64,000 nt of DNA, from assembly GCA_015068935.1 (NCBI GenBank), contig SVJO01000003.1:27963-91962 (forward strand). Reading direction: 5' to 3'. Each line of letters starts with the position of its first letter. Positions within the stretch are counted from its first letter, which is position 1. The position numbers were made by a program, and so were the translations under genes. The stretch is from Oscillospiraceae bacterium. Lineage in GTDB: Bacteria; Bacillota; Clostridia; UBA1381; UBA9506. This document shows, piece after piece, positions 8,847 to 18,868 of the stretch. Below the pieces are notes generated by a model that was not told the origin of the DNA, did not search any database, and saw only the letters and a list, made by a program, of their open reading frames with translations.

Positions 8847-10205
8847 TTGGAAAATTTAGAACTCTACAGAGATACTCTTGATAAATGGTGCGATATGATT
8901 CGTAATAATTCAGGTATATCGCCTGAAAAATATGGTAATGATAAGGTCAAAAGAGGGCTCAGAAACAGCGATGGAACGGGAGTTTTAGCTGGTCTTACAA
9001 ATATCGGAAATGTTCATGGTTACGTTATTTCAGAGGACGAAAAAACTCCTGATGAAGGTTCTCTGAGTTATAGGGGAATAGATGTAAGGGATATAGTAAA
9101 TGCCTGCAGAAAAGAAGGCAGATTTGGTTACGAGGAAGTTTGTTATCTGATAATGTTCGGCAAACTCCCGACAAAACAGGAACTTATTGATTTTAACGAG
9201 CTTGTTTCAACACAACGTCCTGTGCCATATAATTTCCGCGAAGATGTTATTATGAAAGCACCGAGCCCTGATATTATGAACAAACTTTCAAGAAGTGTGC
9301 TTACGATGTATTCTTATGATACAAACCCAGACTCAACTGATCTGTTAAATATGATAAGACAGTCAATAACACTTGTTTCGCGTGTTCCTACACTTGTGGC
9401 ATATGCATATCAGGCAAAACGACACTATTACGACGGAAAAAGTCTTTATATACATAATCCGCAGAAGGAGCTTTCAACGGCTGAAAACTTTCTTTACATG
9501 ATAAGAAGCGATAATAAATTTACAAGGCTTGAAGCTGAAATACTCGATTTAGCTTTCATTCTCCATGCTGAACACGGCGGAGGCAACAACTCAGCATTTA
9601 CAACCCGTGTTGTTTCCTCTTCAGGAACGGACACCTATGCTGCAATAGGTGCTGCAATAGGTTCTCTTAAAGGACCAAAGCATGGCGGTGCGAATATACG
9701 CGTAATGGGCATGATTGATGATTTTAAAGCTCATCTTACCGATATAACAGACAGAGACCAGATAGCAGAGCATATAAGAAGGATTATAAAAAAAGAATCA
9801 TACGACATGTCTGGACTTGTTTATGGCATGGGACATGCTATTTATACTCTTTCTGACCCGCGTGCAGTTTTACTGAAAGAAAAAGCGAGAGAACTTGCAT
9901 GTGAGACTGGAAATATGGATGAATTTAAGCTGTATGAGACAATAGAGGAACTGACTCCTGAGATTTTTGCTGAGTTAAAAGGCAATAAGACAATGTGTGC
10001 AAATGTTGACATGTATTCAGGTTTTGTCTATAAAATGCTCCATATTCCTGTTGAGCTTTATACACCGCTTTTTGCTGTATCGCGTATGGCAGGCTGGTGC
10101 GCTCACAGAATTGAGGAAACGATGTATGGCGGAAAGATTATAAGGCCTGCATATAAGAGTGTAAGTAAAAAAGCTGAGTATATAAATATTGAGGACAGGG
10201 TATGA
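8847..10205 (+). CDS. Citrate synthase / 2-methylcitrate synthase
   Basis: A 452-residue citrate synthase fold, which condenses oxaloacetate with acetyl-CoA (or propionyl-CoA). The three catalytic positions can be placed: a His in 'LHAEHGGGNNSAF', a second His in 'GPKHGGANIR', and an Asp in 'NVDMYSGFVY', followed by 'TPLFAVSRMAGWCAH'. The about 50-residue N-terminal extension is usual for clostridial members. The start is a TTG at 8847 preceded by AAAAGG at 8831-8836. No aconitase or isocitrate dehydrogenase lies in the window, so an oxidative branch feeding glutamate (glnA is 3.7 kb away) is possible but only inferred. It is probably co-transcribed with the amidohydrolase. Confidence 0.92.
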   Translation: MENLELYRDTLDKWCDMIRNNSGISPEKYGNDKVKRGLRNSDGTGVLAGLTNIGNVHGYVISEDEKTPDEGSLSYRGIDVRDIVNACRKEGRFGYEEVCYLIMFGKLPTKQELIDFNELVSTQRPVPYNFREDVIMKAPSPDIMNKLSRSVLTMYSYDTNPDSTDLLNMIRQSITLVSRVPTLVAYAYQAKRHYYDGKSLYIHNPQKELSTAENFLYMIRSDNKFTRLEAEILDLAFILHAEHGGGNNSAFTTRVVSSSGTDTYAAIGAAIGSLKGPKHGGANIRVMGMIDDFKAHLTDITDRDQIAEHIRRIIKKESYDMSGLVYGMGHAIYTLSDPRAVLLKEKARELACETGNMDEFKLYETIEELTPEIFAELKGNKTMCANVDMYSGFVYKMLHIPVELYTPLFAVSRMAGWCAHRIEETMYGGKIIRPAYKSVSKKAEYINIEDRV

Positions 10206-10241
10206 TTAAAATTTAATATAAATAAGTACGGAGGGGAAAAA

Positions 10242-11849
10242 ATGAAAACAAGTATTAAAAAAGCAGCAAGCATAATTCTTTGTGTTGTCATGTTGTGCGG
10301 ATATGTGTGCATGACAAGTGCCGCAGAAAATGTTAAAATTACTTTTTTCGGAGAAACTATTGATTTTCCTGAAGGCTACGGGGAAGCGTTTATTGATGCG
10401 TCAACAGGCAGAACACTTGTTCCTGCACGTGGAGTGTTTGAGGCGCTGGAAGCAGAGGTTTCATGGGACGCAAGTACAAGAACAGTTTATATCTATAAGG
10501 ATGAGGACAAATTTGAGATTGTAATTGATTCTCATACTGCAATTAAAAATGATGAAAAAATTACACTTGACCAGCCCGCTGTAATTGTAGGCGACAGAAC
10601 ATATGTCCCACTCCGCTTCGTTGCAGAAGGACTTGACTTAAATGTAGAATTTAATGAAAAGACAACGACAGTTATAATAGAGGAAAAGGCTCCGACTGCG
10701 ACGGTGTTTGAAGCAGGAAAATATGAAACAGCTAAAGACCTTGCTCATACTGAGTATCTTCTTGTAGCAAGCGGAAATGCTCAGGTTACGCTTTTAAGGG
10801 ATAAGGATTCTGCTGATAAATCTAACGTAATTACCTCAGTTTCATTTAAAGACAGTATATATTTAAATGTTGTCGGAAGCACCTATGTTGAAATAAAAAA
10901 CTGTAAGATGTATGCTCTTGTCAGTCTCCCCTCAAGAATACAAAACGGAGAATATAAAAACGGAATGTTCAAAGTAGGTGCAGATATAGAGGCAGGAGAT
11001 TATACTGCAAACAAAGTCAGTGCATCAGGTGAGGCGCTTTATAAAATTTATACAAAACCCTATTCAACAGAGGGAACAATAAATGCACAAATTAGTAAAA
11101 CTGTTACAAAAGAGACAACAATTTCTCTTGTAGATGGACAGTACATTTTGCTCAATAATGTAAAAATAACTAAACAGAAGTCTCAATCAGGCGGAAACTC
11201 AGGTGGAAGTTCGGGCGGAAGTTCAGGGTCAGACAAGCCTAAGCCCACATCGCCTCCTTCGGTTGAACCAACTATAGAGCCAAGTACAGAACCTAGTACA
11301 ACGCCAAGCGAAGAACCAACTTTAGAGCCGACTATAGAACCGAGCGACGAGCCGACTATAGAACCAAGCGACGAGCCGATTATAGAACCACCTATAGAGC
11401 CAACTATAGAGCCAACTATAGAGCCAACTATAGAACCTACTATAGAGCCGACTACAGAACCGAGCGACGAGCCGACTACAGAGCCTGTTTTTTCACAAAA
11501 CACATACTATGAAGGCACTCAGAACTTAGTGCTTGACTTTGGTAATTTCTACGGTGTTCCCGAAGTTAAAGAAGCAGCTTTAGGACGTAGTGGAAATGGC
11601 AATCAAACAAGAACATATTTTTATGCTGCCGATGAATTTGTTGATGAAAAGGGAAATCTGATTAAAAAGAATATCTTTACTTACAGAATTGAACTTGTAA
11701 GCGCACGATATGGTTTTATGACGGACGGAAATGAGTTTGAGCACGTGCATACGGGAATTAAAGTAAGCTTTAAATCAGATAAGTCATATTTGAGGGTTAT
11801 AATAGAATTCGGTAAGCCTGATAAGGATATGCAGGAAGAGTTTGAATAA
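10242..11849 (+). CDS. Exported protein: copper amine oxidase N-like domain plus EPT/EPS-repeat stalk
   Basis: 535 residues with a signal peptide ([19 protein letters not shown]..., cleavage near 'TSA-AEN'). Residues of about 28-150 match the copper amine oxidase N-terminal domain, a common wall-associated module in Clostridia: '[21 protein letters not shown]' and '[11 protein letters not shown]'. A beta-rich middle region follows, then a Gly/Ser linker, then a 74-residue Glu-Pro-Thr/Ser-Ile repeat (DNA 11265-11486), and finally an unrecognised C-terminal domain of about 115 residues. There is no LPxTG or membrane anchor at the end. The layout suggests a surface protein with a rigid, extended stalk that holds up the C-terminal domain; it is not an amine oxidase. 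A GGAGGGG site precedes the ATG. Confidence 0.82.
   Translation: MKTSIKKAASIILCVVMLCGYVCMTSAAENVKITFFGETIDFPEGYGEAFIDASTGRTLVPARGVFEALEAEVSWDASTRTVYIYKDEDKFEIVIDSHTAIKNDEKITLDQPAVIVGDRTYVPLRFVAEGLDLNVEFNEKTTTVIIEEKAPTATVFEAGKYETAKDLAHTEYLLVASGNAQVTLLRDKDSADKSNVITSVSFKDSIYLNVVGSTYVEIKNCKMYALVSLPSRIQNGEYKNGMFKVGADIEAGDYTANKVSASGEALYKIYTKPYSTEGTINAQISKTVTKETTISLVDGQYILLNNVKITKQKSQSGGNSGGSSGGSSGSDKPKPTSPPSVEPTIEPSTEPSTTPSEEPTLEPTIEPSDEPTIEPSDEPIIEPPIEPTIEPTIEPTIEPTIEPTTEPSDEPTTEPVFSQNTYYEGTQNLVLDFGNFYGVPEVKEAALGRSGNGNQTRTYFYAADEFVDEKGNLIKKNIFTYRIELVSARYGFMTDGNEFEHVHTGIKVSFKSDKSYLRVIIEFGKPDKDMQEEFE
11265..11486 (+). repeat. Tandem EPT/EPS coding repeat
   Basis: In-frame tandem units of 9-12 bp such as GAGCCAACTATA encode Glu-Pro-Thr-Ile, Glu-Pro-Ser-Asp and variants. 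The uninterrupted run of near-identical 12-mers at about 11396-11450 is the most uniform part and the likeliest to change in length by slippage. Confidence 0.9.
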
Positions 11850-11880
11850 GGAGACAGATAATAGCGGTGAGTTTGCAAAA

Positions 11881-13854
11881 ATGATGAATAAATTTAAAGT
11901 GGTTTCTGATTATGTTCCCACAGGTGACCAGCCGAATGCAATTGATGCACTCTCAGAAGGAATTTTAAACGGAGAGAAGGAACAGACACTTCTCGGTGTT
12001 ACAGGCTCGGGAAAAACTTATACAATTGCCAAAACGATTGAACGTGTGCAAAAGCCGACTCTTGTTTTAGCGCATAACAAAATATTAGCGGCTCAGCTGT
12101 GTACAGAATTTAAAGAATTTTTTCCTGAAAATGCTGTTGAATTTTTTGTCAGCTACTATGACTATTATCAGCCTGAGGCTTACATTCCTCATACTGACAC
12201 ATATATTGAAAAAGATGCGTCAGTCAATGATGAGATAGATAAGCTCAGGCACAGTGCAACAGCGGCCCTTTTTGAAAGACGAGATGTTATTATCGTTTCC
12301 AGTGTTTCGTGCATTTACGGACTCGGTGACCCGATAGACTACAACGAAATGGTTGTTTCGCTAAGGCCGGGAATGATAAAAAAACGTGATGACATTTTAA
12401 GAAAACTTGTAGATATTCAGTATGAAAGAAATGATATAAACTTTACAAGGGGAAAATTCAGGGTGCGCGGCGATTCTTTGGAGGTTTTTCCTGCGGGAAG
12501 CTCTGACAGAGCTGTCAGGATTGAATTTTTCGGCGATGAAGTTGACAGAATCAGCGAAATCGATACTGTTACGGGCGAGATTTTGGGAACGAGAAAGCAT
12601 ATTGCTATTTATCCTGCGTCTCACTATGTTACAACAGCAGAAAAGAGAGAGAGGGCTATATATCAGATAGAAGAAGAGCTCAAAGAAAGAGTTAAGTATT
12701 TTAAGGATAATGATAAGCTCTTAGAGGCTCAGCGGATAGAGCAGAGAACAAACTACGATATTGAAATGCTCAAAGAGATAGGTTTTTGTCAGGGAATAGA
12801 AAACTATTCAAGACATATAAGCGGAAGGGCGCCGGGGTCTGCACCTTTTACACTTTTAGATTATTTTCCAAACGATTTTCTTTTGGTGGTCGATGAATCC
12901 CATGTGACAATTCCGCAAGTCAGAGCAATGTATAACGGCGACAGGTCGAGAAAAGAAGCACTCGTCGATTACGGCTTCCGCCTCGAATCTGCTTTTGATA
13001 ACAGACCTTTAAAATTTGATGAATTTAATGAAAGATTAAATCAGGTGGTGTATGTAAGCGCAACACCTGCTCCCTATGAGCGTGAGCGCTCAAGTAAAGT
13101 AGTTGAACAGGTTATAAGACCTACAGGTTTAGTAGACCCGCATATTTCAGTCCGCCCGATTAAAGGACAGATAGATGATTTAGTCAGTGAAATCAATATC
13201 CGCGCGAAAAAAGGAGAGCGCGTTTTGGTAACAACACTTACTAAAAAGATGGCAGAGGACCTGACAGATTATCTTAGGGAAATGGACATAAAAGTAAAAT
13301 ATCTTCATTCTGAGGTCAAGACATTTGAGAGAATGGAAATAGTGAGAGATTTGCGTGCAGGTCTTTTTGATGTACTGGTAGGTATTAACCTTCTCCGTGA
13401 GGGACTTGATATTCCTGAGGTGTCTTTAGTTGCAATACTGGATAGTGATAAAGAAGGATTCCTCCGTTCATATACGTCTTTAATCCAGACTATAGGAAGA
13501 GCGGCAAGAAATGCATCTGGAAGTGTTATCATGTATGCAGATAGCATCACAGAATCTATGAAAAATGCCATAGATGAAACAAACAGAAGAAGAGCATTAC
13601 AGACTGAATATAATAAAAAGCATGGTATAACACCAAAGACTATTTCAAAAAGCATCAGAGAGGTGCTTTCTGCAACAGACGAAATGCCTGATTCCAGTGC
13701 AGCAGACATTAAAATCAGCAAAACGATGGATATCAATATGCAGATTGAAGTTCTATCTGAGAAGATGCGGCTTGCAGCAAGCGAATTAAGGTTTGAAGAT
13801 GCAGCAAGGCTCAGAGATAAAATCAAGGCCCTTAATGAAAAAAATAAAAAGTGA
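11881..13854 (+). CDS. uvrB: Excinuclease ABC subunit B
   Basis: About 657 residues, the normal UvrB length. It is the damage-verifying helicase-like subunit of nucleotide excision repair, loaded on DNA by UvrA and cut with UvrC. Motifs in order: '[12 protein letters not shown]', Walker A '[10 protein letters not shown]', the beta-hairpin '[13 protein letters not shown]' that clamps the DNA strand, Walker B 'VVDESHV', the helicase region '[17 protein letters not shown]' and 'QTIGRAARN', and the C-terminal UVR motif ('[15 protein letters not shown]') that binds UvrC. The frame is open from a TTG at 11842 overlapping the previous gene, but alignment with known UvrB N-termini and a GGTGAG site favour the ATG pair at 11881/11884. 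uvrA and uvrC are not in the window. Confidence 0.96.
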   Translation: MMNKFKVVSDYVPTGDQPNAIDALSEGILNGEKEQTLLGVTGSGKTYTIAKTIERVQKPTLVLAHNKILAAQLCTEFKEFFPENAVEFFVSYYDYYQPEAYIPHTDTYIEKDASVNDEIDKLRHSATAALFERRDVIIVSSVSCIYGLGDPIDYNEMVVSLRPGMIKKRDDILRKLVDIQYERNDINFTRGKFRVRGDSLEVFPAGSSDRAVRIEFFGDEVDRISEIDTVTGEILGTRKHIAIYPASHYVTTAEKRERAIYQIEEELKERVKYFKDNDKLLEAQRIEQRTNYDIEMLKEIGFCQGIENYSRHISGRAPGSAPFTLLDYFPNDFLLVVDESHVTIPQVRAMYNGDRSRKEALVDYGFRLESAFDNRPLKFDEFNERLNQVVYVSATPAPYERERSSKVVEQVIRPTGLVDPHISVRPIKGQIDDLVSEINIRAKKGERVLVTTLTKKMAEDLTDYLREMDIKVKYLHSEVKTFERMEIVRDLRAGLFDVLVGINLLREGLDIPEVSLVAILDSDKEGFLRSYTSLIQTIGRAARNASGSVIMYADSITESMKNAIDETNRRRALQTEYNKKHGITPKTISKSIREVLSATDEMPDSSAADIKISKTMDINMQIEVLSEKMRLAASELRFEDAARLRDKIKALNEKNKK

Positions 13855-13859
13855 TTTTT

Positions 13860-13889
13860 TGGGATGTATATTTTTGCATCCCATTTTTT
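13860..13889 (+). terminator. Rho-independent terminator after uvrB
   Basis: 7-bp stem (13860-13866 with 13877-13883; TGGGATG/CATCCCA) followed by six T. Confidence 0.75.
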
Positions 13890-13900
13890 GTAAATTTCTG

Positions 13901-13930
13901 TTGAAATATTACCATTATTTATGATAGAAT
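13901..13930 (+). promoter_or_regulatory. Probable sigma-A promoter of glnA
   Basis: TTGAAA (13901-13906), 18-bp spacer, TAGAAT (13925-13930). No obvious GlnR operator or glutamine riboswitch was seen in the short leader. Confidence 0.55.
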
Positions 13931-13960
13931 AAGAAAAAATGATATAAAGGAGAGAAATAG

Positions 13961-15382
13961 ATGAAAACAGTAGAAGATATTCTGCAAATGATTAGAGAAC
14001 ATGATATAAAAATGATTGATTTTAAGATGGTTGACATTTCAGGTCAGTTTCGTCATGTTACAATCCCTGCAAAGAATTTTTCAGAAAAGACGATGAAAAA
14101 CGGTATTGGCTTTGATGCATCAAACTACGGCTATGCAGTAGTAGAAAAAAGCGATATGGTGTTTATTCCTGACCCTGACACAGCCATAATTGACCCGTTT
14201 TGCGATATTCCTACGTTATCAATGACGGGAAATGCAATGATAATAGACAATCCTGAAAACAGACCGCTGTCACAGTACCCGAGAAATATTGTTCTTGCTG
14301 CTGAAAAATATTTAAAAGACAGCAATATAGCTGATACAATGCTTATTTTACCTGAATTTGAGTTTTATCTGTTTGATGAGGCAACATGGAACGTGCGGGC
14401 AGACTCTGTAGGCTTTAATATTGATGCAATTCAGGCGCATTGGAACAGCGACAAAGAAGGACTTGGAAACATTGTACCTAAACAGAAAAACTACCATGTG
14501 GCAAAACCGTTTGACGTCTCATATGAGGCAAGAAGCGAAATGTGTATGCTCATAGATGAGGCAGGCATCGCACTTAATTACCATCATCCTGAGGTCGGTG
14601 CTGCAGGACAGTTTGAAATAGAGCCTGAGCTTGGCCAGATGTCAAAAATGGCAGATGCAACAATGATGATAAAATATATTATTCATAACACCGCAAGAAA
14701 ATACGGTTTAAGTGCAACCTTTATGCCAAAGCCTGTAATGGGAGAGGCTGGAAACGGTATGCATGTACACATGCTCCTTTTAAAAGACGGCAAGCCCGTA
14801 TTCTCTGATGACAACGGATATTCAAACTTAAGTCGCGAGGCTCATTACTTTATGGGAGGACTCTTAAAGCATATAGCATCACTTTGTGCTATTACCAATC
14901 CCAGTACAAACTCATTCAAGCGCTTAGTTCCAGGGTTTGAGGCTCCTGTTACAGTTGGCTATGCAACATCTAACAGAAGTGCCGTTATACGTATTCCCGC
15001 ATATGCAAAAGAGCCTAAGTTAAGACGTTTTGAACTTAGAAATCCTGATGCAACATGTAATCCGTATTTCTGCTATGCAGCAATTTTAATGGCGGGTATT
15101 GACGGCATTAAAAATAAAATTGACCCTCATGAAAACGGCTGGGGACCTTATGATATGAATTTGTTCCATCTTCCTGAAGAAGAAAAAGCTAAGCTCAAAC
15201 ATCTTCCGACATCGCTTTCTGAGGCGCTCGATGCCTTAGAAGCTGACCATGATTATCTCACGGCAGGAGGAGTATTCCCGATTGAGCTCATAGAAAGCTT
15301 TATTGCAAATAAACGCGGGGAGGTTCGCGAAATTTCAGCAATTCCGCACCCTGCAGAATTTGATAAATACTATAATTTATAA
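13961..15382 (+). CDS. glnA: Type I glutamine synthetase
   Basis: A 473-residue glutamine synthetase, making glutamine from glutamate, ammonia and ATP. The beta-Grasp N-domain and catalytic domain are complete: 'EFEFYLFD' metal-binding strand, 'HHPEVGAAGQFEIE', 'GNGMHVHM', 'NPSTNSFKRLVPGFEAP' and 'RIPAYAKEPKLRRFELRNPDATCNPY'. The length and the insert before 'GQFEIE' fit the I-beta group. In that group the adenylylated Tyr lies in an 'NLYDLP' motif; here the sequence reads 'NLFHLPEEE' with Phe402, so this route of inactivation appears to be lost. AAGGAGAG lies ahead of the ATG, and the gene stands alone between its own promoter and terminator. Confidence 0.95.
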   Translation: MKTVEDILQMIREHDIKMIDFKMVDISGQFRHVTIPAKNFSEKTMKNGIGFDASNYGYAVVEKSDMVFIPDPDTAIIDPFCDIPTLSMTGNAMIIDNPENRPLSQYPRNIVLAAEKYLKDSNIADTMLILPEFEFYLFDEATWNVRADSVGFNIDAIQAHWNSDKEGLGNIVPKQKNYHVAKPFDVSYEARSEMCMLIDEAGIALNYHHPEVGAAGQFEIEPELGQMSKMADATMMIKYIIHNTARKYGLSATFMPKPVMGEAGNGMHVHMLLLKDGKPVFSDDNGYSNLSREAHYFMGGLLKHIASLCAITNPSTNSFKRLVPGFEAPVTVGYATSNRSAVIRIPAYAKEPKLRRFELRNPDATCNPYFCYAAILMAGIDGIKNKIDPHENGWGPYDMNLFHLPEEEKAKLKHLPTSLSEALDALEADHDYLTAGGVFPIELIESFIANKRGEVREISAIPHPAEFDKYYNL

Positions 15383-15389
15383 AATTTTT

Positions 15390-15420
15390 AAACCGACCCT
15401 TAAAGGTCGGTTTATTTTTT
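15390..15420. terminator. Terminator between convergent glnA and GH13 gene
   Basis: 9-bp perfect stem (15390-15398 with 15405-15413) and 6-base loop, followed on the plus strand by TATTTTTT. On the minus strand the A/T flank is weaker. Confidence 0.85.
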
Positions 15421-15422
15421 TG

Positions 15423-17252
15423 TTATTTTAAAATAACTACAGATTTAGAAAATATGTCAATCCCATGGCTAAACAAACTGTTTTCACCATGGGAAAAAAT
15501 GATTTCCTTGTTTTCTGCCTTAATATATTGTTTTTTGTCTCCTGAGTTTATTGCACAGAGCAGATTCCCTATGGTAAATGCAAAAAGACCGTCTGCGAGA
15601 GTGTATACTTTAAATTCTGAAACGAAATCTTCTTTATAAGTATTCCTGATTGAGCCAAGCCTTTTATAATAATCAAAAATTTCCACATCTTCTTTTCCGT
15701 ATGGATATGCCATTCTGCAGTATGGGTCGCCAAAGCCCCAAAGACCGACTTCATCTCCGTAATATATACACGGAATTCCTGGGAGCGTAAACTGCAAAAA
15801 TGCAGCTAAAAGAAGTAGTTTTTTTCCTTTTCTGTATTCATTTTCGCTCATGACATATCTTCCCTTATCTTCGTCGCGGATGTCTGATTCAACACCAAAA
15901 TGTGTTATTGTGCGCATTGTGTCATGCGTTGAGATGATATTCATAAGACAATGTATAACATGGGGAGGGTAATTTTCCATGAGATTTAAAAGTCTTTCGC
16001 AAAAGAGCTTTTCGTCAGCATATTTTACAAAATCTAAAATAGCCGTTCTCCATGGATAATTCATGACACTGTCCATTTGTCCTCCGAGAAGATAGCGTCT
16101 TCTTTTGCCGTATGCAAATTTAGTTGTGGCATCCTCCCAGACTTCGCCTATTACAAGCGCATTTTCATCTTTTGATTTTATACTGCTGTAGAGACTGTCT
16201 AAAAACTCATCGGGAAGCTCATCGGCAACATCAAGTCTCCATCCGCTTGCACCAAGACCTTGCCAGAAATCTGTTACACCGCCTCTTCCTGTGATATATT
16301 TTAAATATTCAGGGTTAGTTTCATTTACGTTGGGAAGATTTTCAAAACCCCACCAGCTTTCATATTTATTTGGATAGTCATGGAAGTTGTACCAGTCGTA
16401 ATAAGGAGAATCTAAAGAATTAAAAGCTCCGACACTTTCGTAATTTGAGTATTTATTAAAATAGATGCTGTCCGCTCCTGTATGGCTGAAAACGCCGTCT
16501 AAAATAATTCTGATTCCTTTTTCTTTGCAAATACGGCATAGCTTTTCAAATTGCTCGTTTGTGCCGAAATATGGGTCAACATTTAAGTAGTTTCCTGTGC
16601 TGTATCTGTGATATTCAGGACTTTCAAATATAGGATTTAAGTATATTATGCTAACACCCAGAGATTTGATATATTCAAGTTTTTCTATAATTCCTTCAAT
16701 GTTTCCGCAAAAATAATCATTAGCCCTGTAATGTGGCGTATCATAAATAAATTCGGGAACATCATACCAGTTTGTGTGAATTTTTCTTTCATTTTTTGCT
16801 GTAAGGGGAGAAAAGTTGTCACTTCTTGCAAATCTGTCAGGGAAAATCTGGTACATAACAGAGCCCTTTGCCCAGTCAGGCGTTTTAAAATCTTTGTCGT
16901 AAACTGTTATCTGCCACTCATCAAGGCTATCTCCGACTGCGGCAATTTCGTCTTTTAAGCCTATAAAATATGTCCCTTCTTGCGTTTTGACTTCAAACCT
17001 GTAAAAATAAAGGTCAGGGGTATTAAATGAAATTTCTAATGCGTAAATGGAAAAACCTTTACATTCTCCTTCTTTAATCATAGAAATATTATTTGATATT
17101 TTTTCGCTGTCGTTTTTGTAAATTAATTTTACATCTTGAATGGGAGTATCACTAAAAACATGTATGGAAAAGCATACCTTTTCACCGTTTTTGACTGCGC
17201 CAAAGGGATTTTTAAAGGTTTTGGATTTTGAATCATATAAAATATTAATCAT
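15423..17252 (-). CDS. Cytosolic GH13 alpha-glucan hydrolase (neopullulanase/cyclomaltodextrinase type)
   Basis: About 609 residues starting at the ATG at 17252, ten bases after GGGAGA (an upstream in-frame TTG overlaps that site). The N-terminal 130 residues form a beta-sandwich of the type found in neopullulanases. The catalytic TIM barrel shows 'YQIFPDRFARS', 'DGVFSHTG' (region I), 'GWRLDVADE' with the nucleophile Asp (region II), 'VIGEVWEDA' with the acid/base Glu (region III) and 'ISTHDTMR' (region IV), and a C-terminal beta domain. There is no signal peptide, so it acts on internal or imported maltodextrins. It is transcribed divergently from glgA-glgP-malQ, which supports a role in glycogen or maltodextrin turnover. 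Confidence 0.88.
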   Translation of the reverse strand: MINILYDSKSKTFKNPFGAVKNGEKVCFSIHVFSDTPIQDVKLIYKNDSEKISNNISMIKEGECKGFSIYALEISFNTPDLYFYRFEVKTQEGTYFIGLKDEIAAVGDSLDEWQITVYDKDFKTPDWAKGSVMYQIFPDRFARSDNFSPLTAKNERKIHTNWYDVPEFIYDTPHYRANDYFCGNIEGIIEKLEYIKSLGVSIIYLNPIFESPEYHRYSTGNYLNVDPYFGTNEQFEKLCRICKEKGIRIILDGVFSHTGADSIYFNKYSNYESVGAFNSLDSPYYDWYNFHDYPNKYESWWGFENLPNVNETNPEYLKYITGRGGVTDFWQGLGASGWRLDVADELPDEFLDSLYSSIKSKDENALVIGEVWEDATTKFAYGKRRRYLLGGQMDSVMNYPWRTAILDFVKYADEKLFCERLLNLMENYPPHVIHCLMNIISTHDTMRTITHFGVESDIRDEDKGRYVMSENEYRKGKKLLLLAAFLQFTLPGIPCIYYGDEVGLWGFGDPYCRMAYPYGKEDVEIFDYYKRLGSIRNTYKEDFVSEFKVYTLADGLFAFTIGNLLCAINSGDKKQYIKAENKEIIFSHGENSLFSHGIDIFSKSVVILK

Positions 17253-17433
17253 TTCGTCTTCTCCCAAAAAAATTCTATTGCAGATAGCTTATGTAAACAG
17301 GCTGTAAAAAAATACCGAAAACTATAATTTTTTTAATGATGATAATAAATTACCTCAAATTAACATAAAATATTTAAGAATTAAGACAAAACTGTCTTTT
17401 AAAATTATGGCAGAGATAAAGGATGATGGACAT

Positions 17434-18855
17434 ATGAAAGTATTATTTGCAGCAGCGGAGGCTTCGCCATTTATAAAGGTCGGAGGTCTTGGTGACGTTT
17501 TGGGAGGACTTCCCAAAGAGCTTTGTTTAAAAGGGGTAGATGCAAGAGTTGTTATTCCGCTTTATTCTTCCATAAATGATGATTTAAAAAGGACAATGAG
17601 ATACATTGCCAATATAACCGTAGAAAACAGCTGGAGAAAAAGCTACTGCGGAATTTTTGAGGCAGAGCATGAAGGTGTTAAATATTATTTTATTGACAAT
17701 GAGCAGTATTTCATGCGCGGCAATGTCTATGGAGAGCCTGATGACGGGGAAAGATTTGCATTTTTCTCAAGAGCAGTTTTAGAAATTCTTCCTGTGATTG
17801 ATTTTTTTCCTGACATCATAAATGCTAATGACTGGCATACTGGATTGGTGTGTGTTTATCTTAATGCTCATTACAGATTAAGAGAAGGATTCGAAAAAAT
17901 CAAAACAGTTCTTTCTATTCATAATATTGAGTTTCAGGGTAAATTCAATCCTTATGTTTTAGGAGAGCTTTTTGGCCTTGACACAGAACATAAACAGATT
18001 TTAATGTATGACGGCGACCTTAATATTTTAAAAGGCGGGATAGAATCTTCGGATATTGTATCGACAGTGAGCAGAAAATATGCTGAGGAAATATTAGGAA
18101 AGGAGCACTCATTTGGGCTTCATAATATTTTGAAAGCAAGACGTGACAAAATAAGAGGAATTATAAACGGGATTGATACAACTGTATTTAACCCTGAAAC
18201 AGACGGATTTATCAAAACCAACTATGGTATTTCCACACTCAGAAACAAGAGATTTAATAAAACTTTTCTTCAAAGGAGTATGGCTTTAGAAGAAAAATCG
18301 TCTGTTCCGCTTATAGGGATGGTAACAAGACTTACAAAGCAAAAAGGACTTGACCTTTTCTATGAGGTTATGGATGAAATTTCAGAGCTTAATATTCAGC
18401 TTGTTGTTTTGGGAACAGGCGCATTTGAATATGAAGAGATGATGCACGATTGGGAGCGGAGAAGATACGATAAGGTAAGGGGTGTTGTGCGTTTTGCACC
18501 CGATGTTGCATCTATGATTTATGCAGGGGCAGACCTTTTCTTAATGCCGTCTAAGTTTGAGCCGTGTGGTTTAGCGCAGATGATTGCGATGCGCTACGGA
18601 ACAATTCCTATTGTTCATACAGTAGGCGGACTTTGTGATACCGTTACGCCATATAATCCCGAAACTAAGGAGGGAGATGGCATAACCTTCCAGAGCTATA
18701 ATTCCTATGATATGTTAGATGCTATTAAAAGGGCAATAGCGATTTACGAAAATAAGGCAGACTGGCTTAAAATAAGGAAAAATGCGATGCAAAAGGACGT
18801 CAGCTGGAACATTCCTGCAGATGAATATATAAAGATGTATAAAGAATTAGTATAA
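17434..18855 (+). CDS. glgA: Glycogen synthase (GT5, ADP-glucose type)
   Basis: About 473 residues, the usual GlgA length. It extends alpha-1,4-glucan chains from a nucleotide-glucose donor. N-terminal 'AAAEASPFIKVGGLGDV' is the donor/acceptor signature with the essential Lys, 'HNIEFQGKF' is the conserved loop, and 'GTGAFEYE' and 'FEPCGLAQMIAMRYGTIPIV' contain the C-terminal catalytic Glu and GT-B hinge. The frame opens at 17407, but that ATG lacks a ribosome site; the ATG at 17434 follows AAAGGA by about ten bases and matches the family N-terminus. It is the first gene of glgA-glgP-malQ-dtd. glgC (ADP-glucose synthesis) and glgB (branching) are not in the window. Confidence 0.93.
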   Translation: MKVLFAAAEASPFIKVGGLGDVLGGLPKELCLKGVDARVVIPLYSSINDDLKRTMRYIANITVENSWRKSYCGIFEAEHEGVKYYFIDNEQYFMRGNVYGEPDDGERFAFFSRAVLEILPVIDFFPDIINANDWHTGLVCVYLNAHYRLREGFEKIKTVLSIHNIEFQGKFNPYVLGELFGLDTEHKQILMYDGDLNILKGGIESSDIVSTVSRKYAEEILGKEHSFGLHNILKARRDKIRGIINGIDTTVFNPETDGFIKTNYGISTLRNKRFNKTFLQRSMALEEKSSVPLIGMVTRLTKQKGLDLFYEVMDEISELNIQLVVLGTGAFEYEEMMHDWERRRYDKVRGVVRFAPDVASMIYAGADLFLMPSKFEPCGLAQMIAMRYGTIPIVHTVGGLCDTVTPYNPETKEGDGITFQSYNSYDMLDAIKRAIAIYENKADWLKIRKNAMQKDVSWNIPADEYIKMYKELV

Positions 18856-18868
18856 GAGAGGTAGTAAA

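Noticed and set aside
11265..11486. Short regular repeats that could suggest a CRISPR array
   Set aside because: The units are 9-12 bp, contiguous, in frame with the surface-protein gene and without spacers.
11183..11503. Minus-strand open frame of 106 codons made of Val-Gly-Ser repeats
   Set aside because: It is the exact antisense of the EPT/EPS repeat in the plus-strand surface protein; the absence of stops comes from the repeat itself and there is no ribosome site.
13305..13826. 173-codon minus-strand open frame inside uvrB
   Set aside because: Antisense shadow of the conserved C-terminal helicase and UVR domains of UvrB; composition is that of a reversed coding frame.
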